Assembly: GCA_949295905.1 (NCBI GenBank)
Contig: CASFNA010000003.1
Span: 1 to 64,000, forward strand
Source: an uncultured Prevotellaceae bacterium
GTDB taxonomy: Bacteria; Bacteroidota; Bacteroidia; Bacteroidales; Bacteroidaceae
DNA length: 64,000 nucleotides
Direction: 5' to 3'
The notes below the pieces were generated by a model, which worked only from the letters and a program-made list of their open reading frames with translations, was not told the origin of the DNA and did not search any database. Below are positions 50,514 to 59,100 of this stretch, one piece after another (position 1 is the first letter of the stretch; the number at the start of each line of letters is the position of its first letter). The position numbers and the translations under genes were made by a program.

Positions 50514-52640
50514 ATGAGAAAATTATTCTTGACAGCGTCATTGGCACTGATGTGCGCAGTGGCTTCAGCAGTCCCGGCAAAGCGCGGAATATGGAAGAAC
50601 GTTACCACGGCGGACGGCACTACGGTTAGGGTAGAGCTTCGCGGTGACGAGTTCTGCCATTATTGGCGTGCAGCCGACGGACGTGCTTTCGTTGAAAACT
50701 CAAGCACCGGCTTGTTCGAGGCTGCCAATGTGGACGCCATGATGAAAGCTGCTGCGCAGAAACGCATGACGGCCAACGAGCAGAGGGTACGCCGCGCGCC
50801 GGCCAACCGTGTCCAGCTGGGTGGCGACCACGAGCCTTACACCGGCGACAAGAAGGGCCTTATAATACTTGTTAGCTTCGCGGACATGCCTTTCAAGGCA
50901 GAGCATACTCAGGCTCTCTATGACAGGATTGCCAACGAGGAGAACTTCGCCGAGCCTTCCATGGGCTTTGTCGGTTCGGTGCACGATTACTTCCACGACC
51001 AGAGTTACGGCCAGTTCAACCTGACGTTCGACGTTGTCGGCCCGGTAGCCATGCCAGAAGGATATGCCTACTACGGCAAGAATGTCAACGGTGGCGATGA
51101 CACGCGTGTAATCGGACAGATGGTCAAGGACGCATGCCTTGCCGTAGCCGACGAGGTTGACTTCAAGGACTACGACTGGGACGGCGACGGAGAGGTTGAC
51201 CAGGTGTTCATCCTTTATGCCGGACGCGGCGAGGCTTCGGGCGGCGGTGCCAATACCATCTGGCCCCACGAGTACAGCCTGCAATATGCTACAGGCAGTG
51301 TGCTTAATGTCGATGGCATGGTTGTAAACACTTATGCCTGCGGCTGCGAGCTTGGTTCGAGCGGCGGAATAGACGGTATCGGCACAATCTGCCACGAGTT
51401 CTCACACTGCTATGACACACGGAACGACGACGTCCTGACAGCCGACTACGGACTCGGCTCTTGGGGGCTCATGTCGGCCGGCAACTACAACGGCAACAGC
51501 TTCATTCCTGCCGGATATACTTCGTACGAGAAGATTTATGCCGGATGGGTTACACCTACCGAACTGAAATCCGACTGCGAGGTTACCGGCATGAAGGGCA
51601 TCAACGACAACAAGGAGGCCTATATTATCTACAACGACGGTAACAAGGACGAATACTACCTGCTGGAGAACCATGACGGTTCCGGCTGGGACCGTGGCCT
51701 GCCTGGCACGGGACTGCTCATCCTGCACGTTGACTTCGACCCGTATATCTGGGCTTACAACATTGTGAACAGCCCCATCGCGCAGAGCGGCACCAATCCT
51801 CACCCTCATTGCACCATAATACCCGCCGACAACAGGCGCGACGACAATCCCGGCGACTTGTGGCCATACCGCTCTTACACAAGCCTGACCAACACTACCA
51901 CGCCGGCGGCGGAGCTTTACAATGTCAACTCCAACGGCTCGTACTTTATGAACAAGCCGATAACCAACATTGCGAAGAGCTCGGACGGCACGATTTCGTT
52001 CACTTTCGCCAACGAAAACGTATCGACAGGCGATTATGAATTGCCCGAATCGTACATCTTCTACGAGTCGTTCGACCAGTGCGCAGGCGATGGCGGCAAC
52101 GACGGCAACTTTAATGTCAACACGTCAGGCCCGGTCGTATACGACAATGACGGATGGTCGTCAACGTCGTCGATGCAAGCCGACAAGTGCGCAAGATACG
52201 GTTCGTCCATGATGACAGGTCAGGCCACCACGCCGGAGATAACCATCAGCGGCACGTGCGAATTGTGGTTCAAGGCTGCTCCGTATGCCAACGACGGCAC
52301 TACGTTGACCGTCGAGGTGGCGCAGGGCGACGCGACGCTTGGCAAGTCGTCGTTTACCATGAGCGTAGGCAAGTGGGCTGCATTCAACACCACCGTAGAA
52401 GGCGACGGCCCGGTTAAGCTCCGCTTCATGACAAGCAAGGGCCGCTTCTATCTCGACAAGGTGTGCGTGTCGGCTGAAGGCACGGGCACAGGCATAGCCG
52501 ACACTGTAGCAGACAGCGCAGTAGGCCAGCCTGCCGACAACCGCATATTCAGCATTGACGGGCGCTATGTGGGTACCGACGAGGCTAAGCTGCCGAAGGG
52601 CCTGTACATACGCGGCGGAAAGAAGTTCCTGAAAAAGTAA
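50514..52640 (+). CDS. Secreted M6-like metalloprotease homologue with altered zinc site (right cassette)
   Basis: A 708-residue paralogue of the left M6 protease: signal peptide (CAVASAVPA), N-terminal WKNVTTADGTTVRVELRGDE, catalytic domain, then a C-terminal jelly-roll-like part and the tail NRIFSIDGRYVG...KGLYIRGGKKFLKK. HEFSH is at residues 294-298, but it continues CYDTRNDDV where the left copy has CLGLADLYDID. The best alignment removes six residues (LGLADL), which include the Gly and the third zinc ligand Asp of HExxHxxGxxD. Catalysis may be lost or a nearby Asp (305 or 306) may replace the ligand. It is the last gene of the right cassette. Confidence 0.9.
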   Translation: MRKLFLTASLALMCAVASAVPAKRGIWKNVTTADGTTVRVELRGDEFCHYWRAADGRAFVENSSTGLFEAANVDAMMKAAAQKRMTANEQRVRRAPANRVQLGGDHEPYTGDKKGLIILVSFADMPFKAEHTQALYDRIANEENFAEPSMGFVGSVHDYFHDQSYGQFNLTFDVVGPVAMPEGYAYYGKNVNGGDDTRVIGQMVKDACLAVADEVDFKDYDWDGDGEVDQVFILYAGRGEASGGGANTIWPHEYSLQYATGSVLNVDGMVVNTYACGCELGSSGGIDGIGTICHEFSHCYDTRNDDVLTADYGLGSWGLMSAGNYNGNSFIPAGYTSYEKIYAGWVTPTELKSDCEVTGMKGINDNKEAYIIYNDGNKDEYYLLENHDGSGWDRGLPGTGLLILHVDFDPYIWAYNIVNSPIAQSGTNPHPHCTIIPADNRRDDNPGDLWPYRSYTSLTNTTTPAAELYNVNSNGSYFMNKPITNIAKSSDGTISFTFANENVSTGDYELPESYIFYESFDQCAGDGGNDGNFNVNTSGPVVYDNDGWSSTSSMQADKCARYGSSMMTGQATTPEITISGTCELWFKAAPYANDGTTLTVEVAQGDATLGKSSFTMSVGKWAAFNTTVEGDGPVKLRFMTSKGRFYLDKVCVSAEGTGTGIADTVADSAVGQPADNRIFSIDGRYVGTDEAKLPKGLYIRGGKKFLKK

Positions 52641-52668
52641 AAGCGTTGAAGGAGTAATGACCTTTTTG

Positions 52669-52708
52669 AAGGTGGGTAAGCGTGAAGGGCTTTCCCACCT
52701 TCTTTTTG
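52669..52708 (+). terminator. Terminator after the right M6-like gene
   Basis: GAAGGTGGG (52669-52677) with CCCACCTTC (52695-52703), and then T5. It lies between converging genes. Confidence 0.8.
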
Positions 52709-52752
52709 CCTGTATCCTTCCGGCCCCCTTCATTTGTCTTTCCTTCCTGTTG

Positions 52753-53700
52753 TCAGTCCTTGTTTCCGCCGCTTTTCCCCATCACCGTTTTCATCATATT
52801 GTCTATGCACCTGCGTTTCTGGCTAATGTCCGGGTGCACATAAAGGTTGAGCGTTGTGCTAATGTTCGAGTGCCCGAGGATTGAGCTTACCGTCTTGTAG
52901 TCGAAGTTGCTTTCTATGCAGCGCGTGGCGAATGTGTGGCGCAGGCCGTGGAATTTCATCGGCGGCAGCCCGAGCGTCTTCATTATTTTCTGGTAGTAGC
53001 TCCGGTAGATGCGCGGCTCTATGGGCTTCGTGTCGTTTGACAGCACGTAGCTGCCTGGGCAGGCCAGCCTTGTAAAGGGCTTTATGATGCGCGCCAGTTC
53101 GTTGCTTATGGGTATCTCGCGCTGCGAGCTGGCCGTCTTGGGCCGCCCTATTACCACTTTGGTGCGCTTCCTGCCGTCCTCGTATACGTATATGCGCTCT
53201 ATCGTGCGCCTTATTCTTATTACCCGCGTCCTTGTGTCTATGTCGTCCCATTTCAGCGCGCATATCTCGCCTATGCGCATCCCGGTGCACAGGCAGATGT
53301 ACAGCCCGAGGCTGCGGAACGATATGTGGCGGCGCAGATGCGCCATCAGCGTCCTCTGCTCGGCGTGCGTGAGCACCGTCAGTTCGTGCCGTCCGTCGTC
53401 CTTGGGCATGTGTATGTCCCATTCGCGCCAGTCTGTCAGCCCCTTTTTCCGGCCGTAGGCCATCATCATCTTCAGCACGAGCAGAATGTCCTTTATCGTG
53501 TGCGTTGACAGTCCGCCGTCGGCCAGTTTCATCACGAAAGCCTGCATATGCGCGTCGTCTATCTGGCGCATCGCGCCGAATGCCGGCAGGATGTGCTTCT
53601 CGGCGTTGCTTACGTATGTGGCCAGCGTCGATTCCCTTACTGTTTGTTTCTTCATCTCGCGCCATGCGCGGTAAACGTTTTCGATTGTTGTCTGTTCCAT
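52753..53700 (-). CDS. Tyrosine recombinase / site-specific integrase
   Basis: A 315-residue phage-integrase family enzyme. The N-terminal SAM-like core-binding domain (TLATYVSNAEKHILPAFGAM) is followed by the catalytic domain with Arg142 (CTGMRIGEICALKW), Lys188 (GRPKTASS), His251 and Arg254 (HGLRHTFATR), His277 (LGHSNIS) and nucleophile Tyr287 (LNLYVHP). All are intact. I chose ATG 53700 (MEQTTIENVYRAW); a longer frame up to 53952 is translated from a 22-bp-unit array. No other phage or conjugative genes are near. It could be a solitary invertase, like those that flip surface-protein loci in Bacteroides, or a relic of an integrated element. Confidence 0.92.
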   Translation of the reverse strand: MEQTTIENVYRAWREMKKQTVRESTLATYVSNAEKHILPAFGAMRQIDDAHMQAFVMKLADGGLSTHTIKDILLVLKMMMAYGRKKGLTDWREWDIHMPKDDGRHELTVLTHAEQRTLMAHLRRHISFRSLGLYICLCTGMRIGEICALKWDDIDTRTRVIRIRRTIERIYVYEDGRKRTKVVIGRPKTASSQREIPISNELARIIKPFTRLACPGSYVLSNDTKPIEPRIYRSYYQKIMKTLGLPPMKFHGLRHTFATRCIESNFDYKTVSSILGHSNISTTLNLYVHPDISQKRRCIDNMMKTVMGKSGGNKD

Positions 53701-53835
53701 GATGTTATTAATTTTAAAACAAGTGCCGTTAATATAGCGTTTTCGGGTGCCATATGGGGTGTCCGCGGTGAAAATCTGCATTATTTGCTTGGGCTGCGGC
53801 TGCATGTAGGATAACGCGCTGTAAGCCAGCGTGTT

Positions 53836-53923
53836 GTGAAATGCCGTCTTTTGGCTTGCGAAAGGCGGCATTTCAGGCTGCAAAAGACGGCCTTTTGTCT
53901 TGTGAAAGACGGCCTTTCGCGGC
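53836..53923. repeat. 4 x 22-bp unit array, copy 9
   Basis: Units at 53836, 53858, 53880 and 53902. Units 1/2 (AAATGCCGTCTTTTGG / CGAAAGGCGGCATTT) are compensated around the ATGCC/GGCAT change. It abuts the TTCATCCGCA-type element. Confidence 0.8.
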
Positions 53924-54108
53924 TCATCCGCAAATCTGTTGGATGACGACAAAGCGCGGCAGGGCGTCGAAGACGTATGTCCGCTGCGCGGAAATTGACA
54001 ATTAACAATGAAAAATTAAACCTCCATGTCGGCTTTCACCGCAAACTTTCCGTCCCCGAAGGGGGCGATATTTGCACCTATACACCGTACACCCAAACTG
54101 CGGATGAA
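53924..54108. mobile_element. Small element with TCATCCGCA inverted ends
   Basis: The left end TCATCCGCAAATCTGTTGG (from 53924) matches the 509-738 element. The right end AACTGCGGATGAA (54096-54108) matches the 33466-33594 element. Inside is TTTCCGTCCCCGAAGGGGGC, as found before the RAYT gene. 185 bp, non-coding. This mosaic links the different elements of the window. Confidence 0.55.
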
Positions 54109-54185
54109 CCTCCTTGTGTAAAGCCCACGTTGACTTAGGCTGCGCCTCTGAAATAAAAATAAATGCTCGTTTCTCTTGCATTTAT

Positions 54186-54216
54186 TTTGTATTTCTCTCG
54201 GCTTGCACTAACTTTG
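54186..54216 (+). promoter_or_regulatory. gpmI promoter, upstream copy
   Basis: TTTG (54186-54189), a 19-bp spacer and TAACTTTG (54209-54216). Confidence 0.7.
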
Positions 54217-54273
54217 CATAACTTAGGCTGCGCCTCTGAAATAAAAATAAATGCTCGTTTCTCTCGCATTTAT

Positions 54274-54304
54274 TTTGTATTTCTCTCGGCTTGCACTAAC
54301 TTTG
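54274..54304 (+). promoter_or_regulatory. gpmI promoter, downstream copy
   Basis: TTTG (54274-54277), a 19-bp spacer and TAACTTTG (54297-54304). The start codon is 27 bp downstream of the -7 element. Confidence 0.75.
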
Positions 54305-54330
54305 CATCAGATTTCTAAGATTATACGATT

Positions 54331-55857
54331 ATGGCAAAGAAAGCATTACTGATGATACTCGACGGATGGGGTATCGGAAAACACGGTGAAGGCGACGTTA
54401 TCTTCAACACGCCTACTCCTTATCTTGATTATCATAACGCTGTAAGCCCCCACTCGCAGCTACAGGCTTCGGGCGAGGACGTAGGCCTGCCCGACGGACA
54501 GATGGGCAACTCGGAGGTGGGTCACCTCAACATCGGTGCGGGGCGCATCGTATACCAGGACCTCGTCAAAATAAACCGCGCCTGCAAGGACGGCTCAATA
54601 TTGAAGAACCCGGAAATAATCAATGCATACGGCTACGCCCAGAAGACGGGCAAGAAGCTCCACCTTATGGGCCTCACCAGCAACGGCGGCGTGCACTCAT
54701 CGCTCGACCATCTGTTCAAGCTCGTTGAGATAGGCAAGGAATACGGCCTGAACGACGTCTACGTGCACTGCTTCATGGACGGCCGCGACACCGACCCGAA
54801 GAGCGGCGCGGGCTTCATACGCGAGCTTGAGAGCGTATGCCGCGAGAACGGCGCGCACGTGGCAAGCATCGTGGGCCGCTTCTACGCCATGGACCGCGAC
54901 AAGCGCTGGGCGCGCGTCAAGGAGGCTTACGACCTGCTCGTAGAGGGCAAAGGCAAGCAGGCTACCGACATGTTGCAGGCCATGGAGGAAAGCTACGCCG
55001 AAGGCGTGACCGACGAGTTTGTCAAGCCAATACACAACTCTACCGTTGACGGCACAATACAGGAGGGCGACGTGGTAATCTTCATCAACTTCCGCAACGA
55101 CCGCGCAAAGGAGCTTACGCAGGTGCTCACCCAGCAGGACATGCCCGAGGAGGGAATGCACACCATCAAGGACCTGCAATATTACTGCATGACGCCGTAC
55201 GACGCGTCGTTCAAGGGCGTGCACATACTCTTCCCCAAGGAGAACGTGGAGGACACCCTCGGCGAATATCTTAGCAAGCAGGGCAAACGTCAGCTGCATA
55301 CGGCAGAGACGGAGAAGTACGCCCACGTTACGTTCTTCTTCAACGGCGGACGCGAAGCTCCCTACGAGGGCGAGGACCGCATACTCGTGCCGTCGCCAAA
55401 GGTTGCCACATACGACCTGAAGCCCGAAATGAGCGCATACGAAGTGAAGGACAAGCTCGTAGGAGCAATCAACACGCAGGAGTACGACTTCATCGTGGTG
55501 AACTTCGCCAACGGCGACATGGTGGGCCACACCGGCGTGTACCACGCCATAGCCAAGGCCGTATGGGCAGTTGACCACTGCGTCAAGGACGTAATCGAGG
55601 CCGCAAAGGCCAACGGCTACGAGGCCATAATAATAGCCGACCACGGCAACGCCGACAACGCCATCAACGCCGACGGCACGCCCAACACGGCACACTCGCT
55701 GAACCCCGTGCCCTTCATCTACGTCACTGACAACAACAGCGCCACCGTGAAGAACGGACGCCTGGCCGACGTCGCGCCCTCAATACTGCACATAATGGGC
55801 CTCGAACAGCCTGCCGACATGACCGGCGAGAACCTCATCGAGGACAACATAAAGTAA
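54331..55857 (+). CDS. gpmI: 2,3-bisphosphoglycerate-independent phosphoglycerate mutase
   Basis: A 508-residue alkaline-phosphatase-superfamily enzyme that interconverts 3- and 2-phosphoglycerate in glycolysis and gluconeogenesis, using two metal ions. The N-terminal metal-binding [11 protein letters not shown], the nucleophile Ser61 in [42 protein letters not shown] and the C-terminal [11 protein letters not shown], with [10 protein letters not shown], are all present. It is full length for the family. It is expressed from a duplicated promoter and has no operon partner. Confidence 0.96.
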   Translation: MAKKALLMILDGWGIGKHGEGDVIFNTPTPYLDYHNAVSPHSQLQASGEDVGLPDGQMGNSEVGHLNIGAGRIVYQDLVKINRACKDGSILKNPEIINAYGYAQKTGKKLHLMGLTSNGGVHSSLDHLFKLVEIGKEYGLNDVYVHCFMDGRDTDPKSGAGFIRELESVCRENGAHVASIVGRFYAMDRDKRWARVKEAYDLLVEGKGKQATDMLQAMEESYAEGVTDEFVKPIHNSTVDGTIQEGDVVIFINFRNDRAKELTQVLTQQDMPEEGMHTIKDLQYYCMTPYDASFKGVHILFPKENVEDTLGEYLSKQGKRQLHTAETEKYAHVTFFFNGGREAPYEGEDRILVPSPKVATYDLKPEMSAYEVKDKLVGAINTQEYDFIVVNFANGDMVGHTGVYHAIAKAVWAVDHCVKDVIEAAKANGYEAIIIADHGNADNAINADGTPNTAHSLNPVPFIYVTDNNSATVKNGRLADVAPSILHIMGLEQPADMTGENLIEDNIK

Positions 55858-55951
55858 TGTTTTGCGGCCTTGCGGTTATACGGTCGTAATGTTTTGCGGC
55901 CTTACGCATTCCGCATAAAGGCGCAAACCGCCGCTGCATATCGGCACAAAG

Positions 55952-55988
55952 CAATACCGCCACGGCTTCAACCGCCGCGGCGGTATTG
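55952..55988 (+). terminator. Possible terminator of gpmI
   Basis: CAATACCGCC (55952-55961) with GGCGGTATTG (55979-55988). Only a weak T-run follows. Confidence 0.45.
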
Positions 55989-56108
55989 TAGTTTTCATGC
56001 GTACCGCCGCGCTACGGTACGCCATACATCCAATAATTCGTCGCCCATAATGTGAAATTCAGGACATTTTTTCTCCTTGTAATATTATTTTCAACAACCA
56101 CATTTTTG

Positions 56109-56116
56109 TAACTTTG
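56109..56116 (+). promoter_or_regulatory. -7 element of the activase gene
   Basis: TAACTTTG, 34 bp upstream of the ATG at 56150. The -33 is poor (TTTTC, 18 bp away). Confidence 0.5.
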
Positions 56117-56149
56117 CACCCTTGAAAAGGAAGTTTGAGGAGACTGCAA

Positions 56150-59100
56150 ATGATTAAGATAGGTATCGACATAGGCTCTACCACGGTAAAGGTGGCCGCC
56201 GTTGGAGAGACTGGCGACATCATATTCTCGCGCTACGAGCGGCATAACGCTGACGCGCGCGGGGTGGTGGTGCGCCTGCTCGGCGAACTGCAAGAAGCCT
56301 GCGGCCAGGCCGAGGCGTGCGTGAGGCTTACCGGCTCTGTGGGCATGGGCTTCGCCGAGGCGTGCTCGCTGCCGTTTGTGCAGGAGGTGGTGGCCGCCAC
56401 GAAGGCCGTGCATAAATATCATCCCGAGGCCGCCTCGCTAATCGACATAGGCGGCGAGGACGCCAAGGTCGTGTTCTTCCGTGGCGGACGCGCCGCCGAC
56501 TTGCGCATGAACGGCAACTGCGCGGGCGGCACCGGGGCGTTCATCGACCAGATGGCGGTGCTCCTTGATGTCGGCATCGGCGAGCTTGGCAGCCTTGCCT
56601 TGCAGGCCACGCGGACATATCCCATAGCGTCGCGGTGCGGCGTTTTCTGCAAGACCGACATCCAGAACCTCGTTGCCAAGAATGTCAACAAGGCCGACAT
56701 AGCCGCCTCAATACTTCATGCCGTGGCCGTGCAGACGGTTGTTACGCTGGCTCACGGATGCGAAATCACGCCGCCCGTGGTGATGTGCGGCGGTCCGCTG
56801 ACGTTCATCCCGGCCCTGCGCAAGGCCTTCAAGGATTACCTTTCGCTCTCCGACGACGACATAATCCTGCCCGACAAGGGAGAGATGCTCCCGGCGCTGG
56901 GCGCGGCCATGTCGGCCGTTGACGGCGAACAGCCGCGCAAACTGGCCGGTTTCATCGACTTGTTTGGTTGTAGTGCCCGCCAGGACTGTGGTCAGGGACT
57001 CGCCTTGAAACCCATCTTCGCAGGTGAGGAGGAGCATTCGGCGTGGCTCGGGCGCATGTCGCGCCATAAGGTCGGCACCTCGAAGCTGCGCGGAGGAGCG
57101 CAAGACGTGTTCATAGGCATCGACTCCGGCTCTACAACCACCAAGCTCGTGGTGACCGATACGTCGTCGCGCGTGCTCTATTCATATTATACATCCAACA
57201 AAGGCAACCCAATAGAGGCGGTTGAAGAAGGGTTCAAGATGCTCCGGGAGGAATGCGCCCACACAGGCACCACGCTCTACGTGAAGGGCAGTTGCTCAAC
57301 GGGCTACGGCGAAGACCTTGTCAAGGCGGCCTTCCAGCTTGACGGCGGCATCGTCGAAACAATAGCCCACTACATGGCGGCGCACAGCCTCGACCCCGAC
57401 GTTTCGTTCATTCTCGACATCGGCGGACAAGACATGAAGGCCATGTTCATCACCAACGGTGTAATCGACCGCATCGAAATAAACGAGGCCTGCTCGTCGG
57501 GCTGCGGCTCGTTCATAGAGACCTTTGCCAAGACCCTTGGCTATACGGCCGCCGGGTTCGCCTCGTTGGCGTGCCGTGCGGCCGCCCCGTGCGACCTCGG
57601 CACACGCTGCACGGTGTTCATGAACTCCAAAGTGAAGCAGGCTTTGCGTGAAGGGGCGACGGTAAGCGACATCGCCGCCGGACTGGCTTACTCCGTAGTG
57701 AAGAACTGCCTGTACAAGGTGCTGAAGCTAAGGGATGTGTCCCAGCTCGGCAGTCATATCGTAGTGCAAGGCGGAACGATGCGCAACGACGCGGTAGTCA
57801 GGGCATTGGAGCTGCTGGCAGGCGTCGAAGTGGCTCGCTGCGACATGCCCGAGCTGATGGGAGCGTACGGCTGCGCCCTTTACGCCAGGCGTTACAGCCA
57901 TGGCGGAGTGACACTTGACGACATCTTGGACAAGGCCGGTTATACGTCGCGGACGCTCCATTGCAAAGGCTGCGACAACCAGTGCCTTGTGGTAAGATAC
58001 CGTTTTGACAACGGACATGACTACTTTTCGGGCAACCGTTGTGAGAAAGTGTTTGCCAACGGTGGAGGAGACAGGCCGCAGAAAGGCATCAACGCTTACG
58101 AGAAAAAGAACCGGCTGCTCTTCGACCGCGACCCGGTGAAGGGACGTGGGGCGATTACCATAGGCATTCCCCGTTGCCTCAACATGTACGAGGACTATCC
58201 TTTCTGGCACACGCTGTTCACCAATTGCGGAATAGGCGTGCGTCTTTCTGCAAGCTCCGAGTTTGCAAGTTACGAGCAAAGTGCGTGCATGGTTATGTCT
58301 GACAACATCTGTTTCCCGGCCAAGCTCGCGCACAGCCACATCCAAGACCTCATCGATAGCCGCGTAGACCGCATCTTCATGCCGTTCGTTGTCTACGAGC
58401 GGCAGGACGGCGGACAGAACAGTTACAACTGTCCCATCGTGACCGGCTACGCCGAAGTCGTCAAGAGCGTGCAGGGCGGAGGTGTTCCCATTGATTCGCC
58501 TACAATCAGCTTCAAGGACAACAGGTTGCTTTACAGACAGTGTTGCGAGTATCTTGCCACGCTCGGAGTAAGCGACAAGGCCGCAAGCCGCGCCTTCAGC
58601 TTGGCCGTCAGCGCGCAGGACGCTTACGCGAAAGACATCGCCGCCTACGACGAATACGTGCTGCGCAAGGCCAGGGAACGTGGAGCCATGGCCATAATGC
58701 TGGCCGGACGGCCTTACCATGCCGACATGCTGATACAGCACAAAGTGTCCGACATGCTGGCCGACATGGGTGTCTACGTGCTTACCGACGACATAGTGAG
58801 AGGGCGGAAAGCGGTTTCAGGTGATGTACATTACTTGCCGCAGTGGGCTTACCCAAACAGGATTATGGAAGCGGCAGAGTGGACTGCAAGGCAGGAAGGC
58901 GTAGAGTTTGTTGAGATGACATCGTTCGGCTGCGGCCCTGACGCGTTCCTCACCGACGAGGTGCGCGACATGCTGATGCGCCACGGCAAGGCTCTTACCT
59001 TGTTGAAGCTCGACGACATCAACAACGTAGGCTCGATGAAGCTGCGCGTGCGTTCACTTATGGAGAGCCTGAAGCTCGCCGGAAGCGGTGCGGAAGGCGG

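Larger units (their letters stand above)
54133..54307. repeat. 88-bp tandem duplication carrying a promoter
   Basis: ACTTAGGCTGCGCCTCTGAA... repeated at 54133-54220 and 54221-54307 with one mismatch (54177 against 54265). Each copy carries a complete promoter pointing to gpmI. Confidence 0.85.

Noticed and set aside
53701-53952. Integrase extended to 399 residues
   Set aside because: The added residues are translated from a 22-bp-unit array; the family-like start is at 53700.
52753-56049. Integrated phage or genomic island around the recombinase
   Set aside because: No structural, replication or conjugation genes and no tRNA target were seen; the next gene is the housekeeping gpmI.
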